From a virus: 64,000 nt of DNA. Below the pieces are notes generated by a model. It did not search any database. It was not told the DNA's origin and was given only the letters and a program-made list of their open reading frames with translations. A program made the translations under genes and the position numbers. Shown one piece after another: positions 40,408 through 49,023 of the stretch (its first letter is position 1; each line of letters begins with the position of its first letter). Where the stretch lies: the IMG/VR virus record IMGVR_UViG_3300037042_003533, positions 19,700-83,699 of that record; one strand, written 5' to 3'.

Positions 40408-42159
40408 TTATACCTTATCCCAAGTTTTAGCAACCCCAGCATCTGCCGGAATAGATACATCCGGGCATATTTCGTGAGCTGCGCTTTCCATAGCCCCTAC
40501 TAAGTTATACATCACTTCATCTGCAATTTTATCAGGAGCTTCCAATACAATCTCGTCATGAATGACAAGCACGGGTTTTACACCTTCTATACCTTTATAA
40601 TACTCCCGAATCTTGATAAGCGCAAGCTTCCCGATGTCCGCCGAAGTACCCTGCACAGGGGTATTAACTGCCTGGCTTGCAAATTTCCAGTATTCATCCG
40701 GCCTTGTTCCTGTAACCTCTGGGAAGTACCGCCGCCTACCCCACAGGGTTGTAACGTAACCAGATTTAATCAAATTCTCTAACTGTTTGTCAGCATATAT
40801 CCTCATACCTGGGTAAGTAGAAAAAATCATCATACGTAACTTCTCTGCTTCGTCTTCTGTTGTACCCAGCACTGCTGCCAGTTTTGTTTTCCTCGCGCCA
40901 TAAGCACAGGCTAGAACCGCTGTCTTTACCAAGAACCTACGCTCAGAACCTTTTTCCACATCCTCATTGAACACTTGTTTGGCAATCATGGTATATACAT
41001 CACCAGATTCACAGGCTGTTCGAAGATTAGGATCACCACATATTTGAGCAAAGACCCTTGCTTCCTGTTGGCTATAATCTGCTATAATTAGATTACAGCC
41101 CTCGGCACCTTTGAAAAGGTGTCTGAAATTAGGATCACCCTCTTTAGGTCTTGGTGTCTGCTGTAAGTTGGGCCCGGAACAACTAAACCTACCGGTTTCC
41201 GCGTTTAAGGGGTTCCAAGACGGGTGAATTCTCCCAGTAACCGGGTTTACATCTTGATCATAGCCCCAACTTACTTTCTTGCGCCAGTCTTTCCATGCAA
41301 TCACCTGCCCCAGTAAATTAGCCTGCTCAGTGCCCGCGTGCTTCTCTACGTAAGCTTGGAAGGTTGCTTCACGAGTATCCTTGACGTTAATTCCATGCTT
41401 ATCCAGCAACCCCTTAAGTTGCTTCACAGAATTCAGATTGATGTCTAACTCTACCTCGCCGAAGAAAGAGGTTGCGTACCCGCAACCGGTAATCCCCATG
41501 ATACTCTTTTTTATCTCTTCTAGCCTTCGGTTAATCCACTCCATGTGGGAAGCCCACAACTCTTTATCAAACCCCACACCGGCCAGATACATATCCACCA
41601 CAGTCAGCATAGCCTTGTTCTCAAGCCCGGCAATCTTGCCCAAGCCCGCACTACTGATCTCCTTGACCTGCTGCTCTCGCAGGGCAGGGAGGTGAATAAC
41701 ATCGTTTGCAGCATAGGCTATCTGCTCCTCAGTCAGTTCCCCTCTGTGGGACATAAACTGAGACCGGGTGGATTTATCCATGTAAATGCCTAGCTGAGCC
41801 AGGCAATCATCCAGACCATGCCTCATGCCTCTTCCCGCATGAATCATACGACTCATCAGCAGGCTATCTGAGATATTGACCGGATCAGCTTCTAGCTGAT
41901 AGACAAGAAATGAAGCGTCGAATATGGCATTGTGAATTATTTTCTTCTTGGTTGGGTCATTAACCAGTCCCACTACTGACCTAAAATTACCGTCAGGCGG
42001 GATAATCCACACATCCGTGCCATCACTGACCGCAATGCTTACGATCCTATCTTGGAATGGGTTCGAGATAGAGTTGCCAGGTGTGCTGGTGGTCTCGATG
42101 TCTAACGCCACCACCCTACTCTCGATATTGGGTAAATCATGAACAACTTGTATAGTCAT
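40408..42159 (-). CDS. polA: Family A DNA polymerase with 3'-5' exonuclease
   Basis: 583 residues. Exonuclease domain: D20-x-E22 (ALDIETT), D81 and YAAND (149-153). Polymerase: motif A DYSQQEAR (D361), motif B with R407/R408, K412 and Y420, and motif C IHDE near the C-terminus. No 5'-3' exonuclease domain, as usual for phage replicases. The residue equivalent to E. coli Phe762 is L416, the variant associated with temperate phages in viral ecology surveys. Strong AGGAGAG ribosome site. Confidence 0.95.
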   Translation of the reverse strand: MTIQVVHDLPNIESRVVALDIETTSTPGNSISNPFQDRIVSIAVSDGTDVWIIPPDGNFRSVVGLVNDPTKKKIIHNAIFDASFLVYQLEADPVNISDSLLMSRMIHAGRGMRHGLDDCLAQLGIYMDKSTRSQFMSHRGELTEEQIAYAANDVIHLPALREQQVKEISSAGLGKIAGLENKAMLTVVDMYLAGVGFDKELWASHMEWINRRLEEIKKSIMGITGCGYATSFFGEVELDINLNSVKQLKGLLDKHGINVKDTREATFQAYVEKHAGTEQANLLGQVIAWKDWRKKVSWGYDQDVNPVTGRIHPSWNPLNAETGRFSCSGPNLQQTPRPKEGDPNFRHLFKGAEGCNLIIADYSQQEARVFAQICGDPNLRTACESGDVYTMIAKQVFNEDVEKGSERRFLVKTAVLACAYGARKTKLAAVLGTTEDEAEKLRMMIFSTYPGMRIYADKQLENLIKSGYVTTLWGRRRYFPEVTGTRPDEYWKFASQAVNTPVQGTSADIGKLALIKIREYYKGIEGVKPVLVIHDEIVLEAPDKIADEVMYNLVGAMESAAHEICPDVSIPADAGVAKTWDKV

Positions 42160-42170
42160 ATTCTCTCCTA

Positions 42171-42196
42171 TAATTACACCTCATGAGTCGTAATTA
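42171..42196. promoter_or_regulatory. 26-bp dyad, candidate operator upstream of polA (copy 1)
   Basis: TAATTAC-N3-TCATGA-N3-GTAATTA, a near-perfect dyad between the helicase stop and the polymerase ribosome site. The same element recurs at 57401-57426, 15 kb away, upstream of a different gene. Shared binding site for a phage regulator is inferred. Confidence 0.7.
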
Positions 42197-43705
42197 GAAA
42201 TCTCCAAAACTAGTATCTCTTATCGCCACCACCTTAGCAGACGTGCCATTGATGCTTTCGGTAACTTCCTTCAGGTGGTCAAACACCAAATCACTCCGAA
42301 CCAGTGGGTCTGTGTACTGAGTGCATTCAGGATTCCAGTTTAGCCTCACAGAGCCCAAACTCCCGTAACGACACTTCTGAACAAACAACGTTACATGATG
42401 CTCACTTACACCTTCTATTTGAGCATATTTCATGCCAGCAGCCTTCATATAAAGAGGATTCCAAACTTCCATAATAGAATCTGCTGCATGTTGTATAGCT
42501 TTTGAATATCTTGGGCCTCCTGGACCCGCAGGATAGATGGTTTTAGACTCCCCGCTGTATGTTGTTTGACTAATGATTGTTACATTAGCTCCTGTTACTC
42601 TGGCTAAACGTAAATGCTCGTGAATAATATGATCGAGTTTCTGTTCTTTATTGTCCCCCTTGTCACTATCAAATAACTCAATATAGTCGGCGGAACATTT
42701 CCGAACAGGCCCCCATTCTGATGTATGAAGACCCTCAGTTGCAAACTGCATGGCTGAAGTGGTTAAAAAATTTGTCTGGTCTATATAAACAGGCAAAGTA
42801 GCTACGAACTCCAGCCATTTTGATAATCTATTAAAATCCTCGTCAGATAATCCGTCTAGGTAATTAAGTTTACTAGTATCTACTCCCGCTAGTAGAGCAG
42901 CAAACCTTCCAGTAAGCCGCTCTTGTGGCATTTCTAAAGAGAACTCAGCCACACAGCCAGGAATGTTATTCATCCTAAGCCCAATAGCAATACCTAAATC
43001 ACTTTGATGCACAAGAGCACTTTTTCCCGCCCCACTCAAGCCGTGTACTACAGTTAAATCACCAGCAGCAAAAAATCCTGCTCCGATCAAACTAGGCATC
43101 CCAGAGGGTAAAAATGTCATTTGCTCCCCTCGGCGTTTCCTATTCCATATTTCTTGAACATTGTTAGCAGCTACTGATATATGTTGTAAACCCCCTGTGC
43201 TGACCTTGAGGGTATTGCGAAAGGCGGCCAGCTTTGTGTTAGCCCAACCATCTATATCATCGATGTGAAGAACTTCCTTCTCGAATCTATCCTGATTACT
43301 AAGACCATCCGCTATATCTGAAGCCTTAGCCATCAGAGCATAAGCACTGCCTACTTTGTCAATAATCTCAGCCCAATGCCGGATGGTTGGTTCATCTACA
43401 TCATACACATGGTATCTATCAGTAACCTGCCCCGCCAGTGCCTGTAAATATAGACGAATATCGTCTGATTTATCTTGTATATGTGACAAGACATTGGGTA
43501 TGTTGACGGTTGATCGGTCTACTAGATAGGTAGTCTCGATTGCCCTCCAGATGTCCCTGTGCTGGTAAGAGCCAAACTTACCATCAGTCCCATAGATATA
43601 GCGATCTGGTGTCAGAGCAGGCAGTACAAGGTTAGCTGCCTCATTGCCATAACGCAGGACGGTTCCGATTAGAAGGCTTTCTATGTCAAACGGTGTTAGA
43701 TTCAC
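42194..43705 (-). CDS. dnaB: Replicative DNA helicase, DnaB-like
   Basis: 503 residues from GTG 43705 (GTGA overlap). N-terminal helical domain (ESLLIGTVLRYG) and C-terminal RecA-fold motor with Walker A HGLSGAGKSAL (221-231), the FSLEMP motif H1a/Walker-B region and a C-terminal arginine region (QKCRYGSLG). Unwinds DNA at the phage fork with the adjacent primase and PolA. Confidence 0.9.
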   Translation of the reverse strand: MNLTPFDIESLLIGTVLRYGNEAANLVLPALTPDRYIYGTDGKFGSYQHRDIWRAIETTYLVDRSTVNIPNVLSHIQDKSDDIRLYLQALAGQVTDRYHVYDVDEPTIRHWAEIIDKVGSAYALMAKASDIADGLSNQDRFEKEVLHIDDIDGWANTKLAAFRNTLKVSTGGLQHISVAANNVQEIWNRKRRGEQMTFLPSGMPSLIGAGFFAAGDLTVVHGLSGAGKSALVHQSDLGIAIGLRMNNIPGCVAEFSLEMPQERLTGRFAALLAGVDTSKLNYLDGLSDEDFNRLSKWLEFVATLPVYIDQTNFLTTSAMQFATEGLHTSEWGPVRKCSADYIELFDSDKGDNKEQKLDHIIHEHLRLARVTGANVTIISQTTYSGESKTIYPAGPGGPRYSKAIQHAADSIMEVWNPLYMKAAGMKYAQIEGVSEHHVTLFVQKCRYGSLGSVRLNWNPECTQYTDPLVRSDLVFDHLKEVTESINGTSAKVVAIRDTSFGDF

Positions 43706-43977
43706 TTTAATCCTGTCCCTTCAATCCAAAATTTAACCTCATCTTCAACTATCTCTTTTGCTGCTTCAATAGATGAGTATAGTTGGTATTCTAAATTAAC
43801 CCCAGGTAAGTGAACCATAGCCTGATACTTATCATCAGGTGTAACTTTCATATAATACCAACTCCACCCAACTTCTCCCACCTTAACTGTTCCTAGTATA
43901 TACTCGTATAAACACTCCCCGTTGCCACTAAATTCCGTTGGGGTATTCTGTAGATATTCAACCCATTTTAGCTTCAT
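43702..43977 (-). CDS. Hypothetical protein between primase and helicase genes
   Basis: 91 residues from ATG 43977 (TAATG overlap with primase stop, AAGGAAATTTTT site). Beta-rich, one C-terminal helix (SSIEAAKEIVEDEVKFWIE). A replication accessory role is suggested only by position. Confidence 0.62.
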   Translation of the reverse strand: MKLKWVEYLQNTPTEFSGNGECLYEYILGTVKVGEVGWSWYYMKVTPDDKYQAMVHLPGVNLEYQLYSSIEAAKEIVEDEVKFWIEGTGLK

Positions 43978-45221
43978 TAAAAATTTCCTTTCGCTAATGA
44001 CCAACTCTCAGCCGTCTGTAACAACACGACAGCCATAGTAGAATAAGAATGTGCTAACTCTAACTGCCTGATTAAATCCTGCCACTCAGAAGCCGTCGTC
44101 ACCTCGAAAGGGTAACTCGAAGCCACACACTGCATCTTGTGACTTACTGACCACCACTTATATCCAGTCTCTTCTAAGATAACCAGCAACTCAATTGCCT
44201 TCTCCCCCTGCCCCAGCGAGACATACTCTAAGATGTCTTTAACCGTTTGGGCATGAGCAGTGTTTTCTATGAATGGGCTTTTACTCACCTGTAACACCTC
44301 TTCTATGAATTGCTCTGCTGTATGAGCTAACCTAAAGTCCGTATAATCTTTTCCTGACTCCATCTCCGGCAAGTACCTGATCTTTGCTCCTAAAGCATTA
44401 GCCAACCTCATACTTTCAATGGTCTCACTTCTGGTATTATCAGGAACAAAGTATAGTTCCTTAATGTCCCCAATGATCCACTTTAACTCATCCAATCTCT
44501 TTGACCAGACAGTAAGACCGTTGGGGCTCACTGCCGGTATGCCGTCTTGCCCGGCCAACACACAATCTAACGTCCCCACAAAGAACACCAGGAACTCACT
44601 GTTCATGGTGTGTCTGCCAATTAACCCGGCAAACCCATGGTTGTCCAAGCTGATGTATCGGGACTTCCTTCCCTCTTTAGGTGCAAATCTAAACTGAAGG
44701 ATGTCTACCTCTGACATCCCTGGAACACCCTTCCAGAATGGTATGCTATAAGCATCCATGTCTGGCCGCCAGCCGATCTTCAGGTAATCAATCGTCTGGT
44801 CATTTAACAACCGTGCTTCTTTGAGCCACAATCTACGCGCGGTTGTAAGTTGACTATGAAAGAACTCTATCAGTTCTGGATTAACTGGCTCACGACGTAT
44901 CTTTTTTGGTACATCCTTGACCTTGGTAGCCGGGATGTAAACTTCTCCTGGCTTTCTTTCGGCTATCCCAAACCACTGAGCCAGCAGTTCAAGGGCCTTG
45001 GTGAAGTAGGCACTCTCCCGGTCAATAACAAACTGGATGATGTCACCAGTCCACCCACAGCCACCATAACAATGCCCCCCGTTGTCATAGACATGAAAAC
45101 TGGGGGTATCTTCCTTGTGAAACGGACAGCATATCTTACGAGCATGGTTAATCTTGTACCCATAGTGGCTCATCAGTTGGGGGAAATCTATACGTGCCTT
45201 TATTTCCTCTGGTTGATACAT
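43977..45221 (-). CDS. dnaG: DNA primase, DnaG-type (CHC2 zinc finger and TOPRIM-like domain)
   Basis: 414 residues. The N-terminal zinc finger is C32-PF-H35 ... C51-x3-C55 in CCPFHKEDTPSFHVYD, typical of CHC2 primases. The catalytic half is divergent: FFVGTLDCVLAGQDG and LYFVPDN take the place of the TOPRIM Glu and Asp motifs. A C-terminal helical region may contact the helicase. GGAGGAGAT ribosome site. Confidence 0.88.
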   Translation of the reverse strand: MYQPEEIKARIDFPQLMSHYGYKINHARKICCPFHKEDTPSFHVYDNGGHCYGGCGWTGDIIQFVIDRESAYFTKALELLAQWFGIAERKPGEVYIPATKVKDVPKKIRREPVNPELIEFFHSQLTTARRLWLKEARLLNDQTIDYLKIGWRPDMDAYSIPFWKGVPGMSEVDILQFRFAPKEGRKSRYISLDNHGFAGLIGRHTMNSEFLVFFVGTLDCVLAGQDGIPAVSPNGLTVWSKRLDELKWIIGDIKELYFVPDNTRSETIESMRLANALGAKIRYLPEMESGKDYTDFRLAHTAEQFIEEVLQVSKSPFIENTAHAQTVKDILEYVSLGQGEKAIELLVILEETGYKWWSVSHKMQCVASSYPFEVTTASEWQDLIRQLELAHSYSTMAVVLLQTAESWSLAKGNF

Positions 45222-45556
45222 ATCTCCTCCACCAGCTTGAAGCTACAAGGATGATTTGACGTATCCACAGCAATTTTTACTGCCCGTTTCAGCTCCCCAA
45301 CCTCATACTTCTCCATCAGTTGTTTAGCATGGTGTTGAAGAGCAGTGAAACTCAATGAGCCGATGATAGCCTTCCCAAACTTCTTCACTTCCAGAGCAAT
45401 CAGGTAATTTACTAAGTCCTTTGGTTTATAAATTCCGCCCTCATCAAACTGGTCTGAGTGAGGGTTGGAAAGTAAAACAGAGGCAGGCCCCTCTGATTGA
45501 GAGACCTGCTTGATGGTACCAAGGGACTGTGGATTGAGACGATTCCACAGTGGCAT
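45200..45556 (-). CDS. Hypothetical replication-operon protein
   Basis: 118 residues, four bases after the previous stop and overlapping the primase start by 22 nt. Mostly helical, basic (YEVGELKRAVKIAVDTSNH). Could be a helicase loader-type accessory by position; no motif supports that. Confidence 0.6.
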   Translation of the reverse strand: MPLWNRLNPQSLGTIKQVSQSEGPASVLLSNPHSDQFDEGGIYKPKDLVNYLIALEVKKFGKAIIGSLSFTALQHHAKQLMEKYEVGELKRAVKIAVDTSNHPCSFKLVEEICINQRK

Positions 45557-45559
45557 GGC

Positions 45560-46756
45560 TTAGAACTCGCTCGTGCCTAACTTAGCCTGGATAGCATCAA
45601 TCAATGCTGATGCTTGTGTGCTGGATAGGACACCAAAATTGCGAGGCATCCCGTAGCCCAAACTATCCCAAACAGGTGCTACGTTTTCCTTACACCAACC
45701 AGCCCCCTTCTCACTCAGGTGGTAGGGGTTCTCTGGGGTGGCTTCAAAGACGTTACCGTTTATGTCTGGGTAAGCATGATCATTGATAACCTTAATCAAG
45801 TTCATGTGCATCTTGACAGTAGGCTCAGCCGCCGGAGCTGCTTTAGGTGTAACCCCAACCAGAGGAGCACCCTTAGCTGGTTTCAAATCCAGCAAATCCA
45901 TCTTGGTATAACCCTGCTCGGTTAGTTCCAACTGACAAAGGGCCTGTTTCCCACTGGCACGAGCTTTATCCACAATAACCACGATAGGATTAGCTGCCTC
46001 ATCAACCCCATAGATGCTATCCTCTGGGTCAGAAACCCATTTGTAGTCTTCCACATCAGGCCAGAAGATGCTTAAGAAGCTCCGAAGTCTGCGCTCCGGC
46101 TTATACATAGGCATATTCTTAGCTTTATTGAAAGAAGGTTCGCCGTTTTCAACCCCATTAAAAGGATTATAAAGGTTTACTAAGAAATTATTACCTGCAT
46201 AGCCAGTATCGCCCTCTATGTCCGAAACAACTTCGAACTGAAGCCTGACAACCTCATTGTTGCCCTCGAACTTGCTGTTGGGCATTGCTTGGAAAGTCAA
46301 GGGTTCAGTTTTATCCAGAGAGAAAGCATTCTTGAAAGTGATCCGATAAAATCCAGAAGGGGGTTGGAGAGCGTCAATTTTCTTGACCCACCCCTTATCA
46401 TTTGTGGCACAACGAGAACTACAATTAGCCCCGTCAATACGTGCCTGAATTTTACCGAGATATTCCGTGGTAGGTTCAACCTTCAGTCCCTCTACATTGG
46501 CTCCCAGAGCCTTTGCCAAGTTATAAAAACTTTCCTTAGTTCCTTGCCAGGCCGGAAGAGCACTGCTATTCTCTGTAATTGAAAAATGACAGCGAGCTTG
46601 AAGCTCATTGCCAACAGGAATAAAGCAGGGGTAACCTAGATCATCCTTACTGAAATAATCAGCAATACCTGTGATTGTATATGTTCCTGCGGGTAGGTTC
46701 TCAAAACTACCTTCACGAGGATCAAGCTTTGGATCACCACTATTTGCGAACGGCAT
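45560..46756 (-). CDS. Replication-associated protein, possibly ssDNA-binding
   Basis: 398 residues, AGGAGAATTAAAC-ATG. Starts with LPAGTYTITGIADYFSKDD and a beta-rich first 250 residues, then a Lys/Ala/Pro linker (KPAKGAPLVGVTPKAAPAAEP) and a helical C-terminal domain. First of the primase-helicase-polymerase series, the usual place of a single-stranded DNA-binding or recombination protein. The assignment is by context. Confidence 0.5.
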   Translation of the reverse strand: MPFANSGDPKLDPREGSFENLPAGTYTITGIADYFSKDDLGYPCFIPVGNELQARCHFSITENSSALPAWQGTKESFYNLAKALGANVEGLKVEPTTEYLGKIQARIDGANCSSRCATNDKGWVKKIDALQPPSGFYRITFKNAFSLDKTEPLTFQAMPNSKFEGNNEVVRLQFEVVSDIEGDTGYAGNNFLVNLYNPFNGVENGEPSFNKAKNMPMYKPERRLRSFLSIFWPDVEDYKWVSDPEDSIYGVDEAANPIVVIVDKARASGKQALCQLELTEQGYTKMDLLDLKPAKGAPLVGVTPKAAPAAEPTVKMHMNLIKVINDHAYPDINGNVFEATPENPYHLSEKGAGWCKENVAPVWDSLGYGMPRNFGVLSSTQASALIDAIQAKLGTSEF

Positions 46757-46791
46757 GTTTAATTCTCCTGTTTATATGTTGTATATGTTAG

Positions 46792-47142
46792 TTAGAACGT
46801 TTGTTGATCGGTTAGTTTTGTGTATGTGTTTATGCGTATCTTTTCGTTAGCTCCTGTAACTGCCATCACAGCAAAAACAAACTCATCCAATGTGATTACC
46901 TTCAACCCTTCAACCTCTTCGGGAGGATCAGGGGGTTCCTCTCGTGTTGGCAAAGCTACCAGAACATTTCCGATAGCTGCACTGGAGAAGCTAATATTAG
47001 ACCGTCTGTCATCTGTACCAATTCTGTACCGCAAATCCGACCAGACCTGCTTAGCCTCTAGAATAACCCACCCATCAAAAGATAAGCTGATGGGTGTCAT
47101 GATCGAGGTGGTTATCTCTCCGGGTTCCATGAACTCATCCAC
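46792..47142 (-). CDS. Hypothetical protein (GTG start)
   Basis: 116 residues from GTG 47142, with GGAGGAGG just upstream inside the preceding gene; ATG 47130 is an alternative with poorer spacing. Beta-rich; PISLSFDGWVILEAKQVW and a C-terminal strand-helix. Function unknown. Confidence 0.6.
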   Translation of the reverse strand: MDEFMEPGEITTSIMTPISLSFDGWVILEAKQVWSDLRYRIGTDDRRSNISFSSAAIGNVLVALPTREEPPDPPEEVEGLKVITLDEFVFAVMAVTGANEKIRINTYTKLTDQQTF

Positions 47143-47452
47143 TGCCCACCTCCTCCAACAACCAGCGCACGGCATCTGGGTGCTTACGAGCCACTTCCAC
47201 CATAGTCATAAAACACCGGCGGCTGTGCTCAGTCATGATGTGGTACCGGCTGTCTGATGTCAAAGGCTTGCCGGTGTTCTCATCGAAAAGCTGTCCCTTG
47301 CCCTCTAAATAACCCCGTCGCATGGGCCCCTGCCACTCATCTGGCATGGAGTCTATGACATCTGAGGTAAACTGGAGAAATTCCAATGGGGGAGCAGCTT
47401 CCATGTGAAGTCGTTCCTTGAGTTCTTGTATTTTCGTTCCTGACTTTTTCAT
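47135..47452 (-). CDS. Hypothetical protein
   Basis: 105 residues, two bases after the membrane-HTH gene stop; no clear ribosome site, so probably translated by coupling. Helical, charged, C-terminal WLLEEVGSG supplies the next ribosome site. Confidence 0.6.
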   Translation of the reverse strand: MKKSGTKIQELKERLHMEAAPPLEFLQFTSDVIDSMPDEWQGPMRRGYLEGKGQLFDENTGKPLTSDSRYHIMTEHSRRCFMTMVEVARKHPDAVRWLLEEVGSG

Positions 47453-47454
47453 GA

Positions 47455-48216
47455 TTAAAATTGACTTTCTATGTCCGCTTTATTTTGTTTGAGTTCTTTA
47501 ACATCGTTCAAGATGGTCGTTGTGCTGACCCCGAACGTCTCTGCCAATTTTGATTTATTAAGTGATTCACCACGCTCTAATTGTTCCTGAATAGCTGCTC
47601 TGCGGGTTTGCTTATCACAAACAATCCCAGGTGTCACAGAGGTTTTGTTATCCTCAGCCTTCCAAGCAACTTCTAATTCCTCGTTCCACTTAGCTAACTG
47701 TTGGTAGTATTCTACCTTAGCTTGCCTGAACTCGTCAAAATATTCTGGTATGGTCACCGACAAGTTCTCTAAATTGATGACTACCAGCACGGGGATCATC
47801 ATCCCCAGAAAGAACACCAGTACAATCTTGAGTGACTCTTCTGAGATAGCCAGTCCAACTTGCCTAATCTCGTAACTGGCATTGGTAACGATCAAGATCA
47901 GCAACAGGATAACGATGGTTATCCACTTGGCACTTGATCGTAGAAAGTTAGTAAACCACCCCTGGTTCTTGTGGGTTCCACTCAGGATAAGCCCTGCCAG
48001 TGAAAACTCCAGCGCCAGAACTGCAAAGGCGGCAATACTAGAACCGCTCTGCTCAGCAATCAGAGTAAACGTCCTGGAGGCTGAGAAAATAACCCCGCCC
48101 AGTGCGGCCAGAATGAGCAGCAACAGATCAACCCGTAAAACATAATTCCTGAGCCGGGGTTGCTCAGGGAGAGGATTGAAAGTTTTGAATTGTTCTGTGA
48201 AATTGTCTAAGCTCAT
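47455..48216 (-). CDS. Four-helix membrane protein with C-terminal helix-turn-helix
   Basis: 253 residues. Hydrophobic helices at about 28-46, 60-80, 97-113 and 128-148; then a cytoplasmic region with a charged stretch and a DeoR/MarR-like HTH at about 205-243 (RRAAIQEQLERGESLNKSKLAETFGVSTTTILNDVKEL in outline). This order would tether a DNA-binding domain to the membrane, either as a membrane sensor-regulator or to anchor phage DNA for replication. AAAGGCACTT-ATG. Confidence 0.75.
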   Translation of the reverse strand: MSLDNFTEQFKTFNPLPEQPRLRNYVLRVDLLLLILAALGGVIFSASRTFTLIAEQSGSSIAAFAVLALEFSLAGLILSGTHKNQGWFTNFLRSSAKWITIVILLLILIVTNASYEIRQVGLAISEESLKIVLVFFLGMMIPVLVVINLENLSVTIPEYFDEFRQAKVEYYQQLAKWNEELEVAWKAEDNKTSVTPGIVCDKQTRRAAIQEQLERGESLNKSKLAETFGVSTTTILNDVKELKQNKADIESQF

Positions 48217-48224
48217 AAGTGCCT

Positions 48225-48410
48225 TTATGCCGGATAAACGGGCGTATCCAAATCTTGTAGGTATTCAGGAATGTCATCCCAGTCGTTGGTTCCTTCTGCC
48301 CCAATTGAAGCACCTAGAGGAGTTTCTGGTTCAGTCTCGTGCCATTGACACAACGGCTTAGGGGTTAAAATTATGACTTCAGGATTTCCACAAACATAGC
48401 ACCTTAACAT
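48225..48410 (-). CDS. Small zinc-binding protein
   Basis: 61 residues from ATG 48410 (GAGGATTACAAA upstream). CYVCGNPEVIILTPKPLCQWH forms a C-x2-C...C-x2-H site; the rest is acidic and Pro-rich. First coding gene after the leader that starts at the 48.97 kb promoter. Confidence 0.62.
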   Translation of the reverse strand: MLRCYVCGNPEVIILTPKPLCQWHETEPETPLGASIGAEGTNDWDDIPEYLQDLDTPVYPA

Positions 48411-48430
48411 TTTGTAATCCTCAGAAGAAT

Positions 48431-48502
48431 AGTGCCCGAACTCCCTAACGAAACAAAACACACAGCACACAAGGAGTTCAATCTACTAAACGAGAGTTCG
48501 GG
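48431..48502. repeat. Inverted repeat at the end of the untranslated leader
   Basis: GTGCCCGAACTC (48432-48443) and its exact complement at 48489-48500, 45 nt apart. On the leftward transcript this would form a long-range hairpin just before the zinc-binding protein gene. Confidence 0.6.
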
Positions 48503-48585
48503 CACTTCGGTGCGGTACTACTACCCCATCAAACCACCTCTTGCTCGCCTAACCCGCTTCCGCACCTTGGGGCTACCAACCCCAG

Positions 48586-48654
48586 ACCAGGCTCAGGATT
48601 TGAACCTGTTCTTCCCCCACATATGAGGGCGTGCTGCCATTACACTAAGCCCAG
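48586..48654 (-). tRNA. tRNA-like sequence, anticodon not assignable (possibly degenerate)
   Basis: 69 nt reading leftwards: 7-bp acceptor (CTGGGCT with AGCCTGG), TA, D-arm GTGT-AATGGCA-GCAC, a GC-rich anticodon stem, and T-arm CAGG-TTCAAAT-CCTG. The D- and T-loops are excellent, but the anticodon loop is only six bases (ATATGT) if the best stem is used and the T-stem is four pairs, so no codon can be assigned. CCA is not encoded. Either a decayed tRNA or a tRNA mimic. Confidence 0.55.
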
Positions 48655-48886
48655 AAGAAAAACCACGACGGTGCCGGTATACCGGACATTTAACTCGCCT
48701 GTAAAGTAAGGTTGCCGTCCCAACCTGGCTCTTACATTTGCTGGACTGGTGGAGCAGACCAGCGATATAAATATACTACAGTCTTTCAGTCTGACCTTAG
48801 CTTCAACCCTTCCCATGCTCCCTCATTGTGAGGTCTAACGCAATCCAGTCGGCTAAGGAAAAACTGTCTATAATAAGGGGCATGTC

Positions 48887-48901
48887 GGTGACACTATAGA
48901 A
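48887..48901 (+). promoter_or_regulatory. Exact match to the SP6 RNA polymerase promoter core
   Basis: GGTGACACTATAGAA is identical to the core of the phage SP6 promoter, preceded by ATGTC. No single-subunit RNA polymerase gene is visible in the window, so it may be chance, a relic, or served by a polymerase encoded elsewhere. Confidence 0.35.
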
Positions 48902-48970
48902 ATCATCTCACATGCTATGTTTATCCGAGGTCTTCTTGTTTCGACCATTCGCTGCCCCGTTCTTAACTTC

Positions 48971-48999
48971 AGAATACCACGCTAATTAAAGTTTGTCAA
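48971..48999 (-). promoter_or_regulatory. Sigma-70-type promoter for the replication operon leader
   Basis: TTGACA (48999-48994), 17-nt spacer, TATTCT (48976-48971), reading leftwards through the structured leader and tRNA-like sequence towards the replication genes. Confidence 0.72.
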
Positions 49000-49023
49000 T
49001 AGCAATTTGAAAAGTCATGACAA

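Larger units (their letters stand above)
48503..48970 (-). other. Non-coding leader region with several stem-loops
   Basis: No plausible gene in either strand over about 470 nt. Reading leftwards from the promoter at 48.97 kb it contains CCTTAGC...GCTAAGG (7-bp closed, 64 nt), CTGGT...ACCAG, a nested GTAAG/GGTTG hairpin near 48.71 kb, the tRNA-like element, and GGTGCGG...CCGCACC (58 nt). A long structured leader or a set of small RNAs. Confidence 0.5.

Noticed and set aside
48505-48567. Second possible tRNA, 58 nt closed by GGTGCGG/CCGCACC
   Set aside because: Too short and lacks a T-arm and D-arm; kept only as a stem-loop in the leader.
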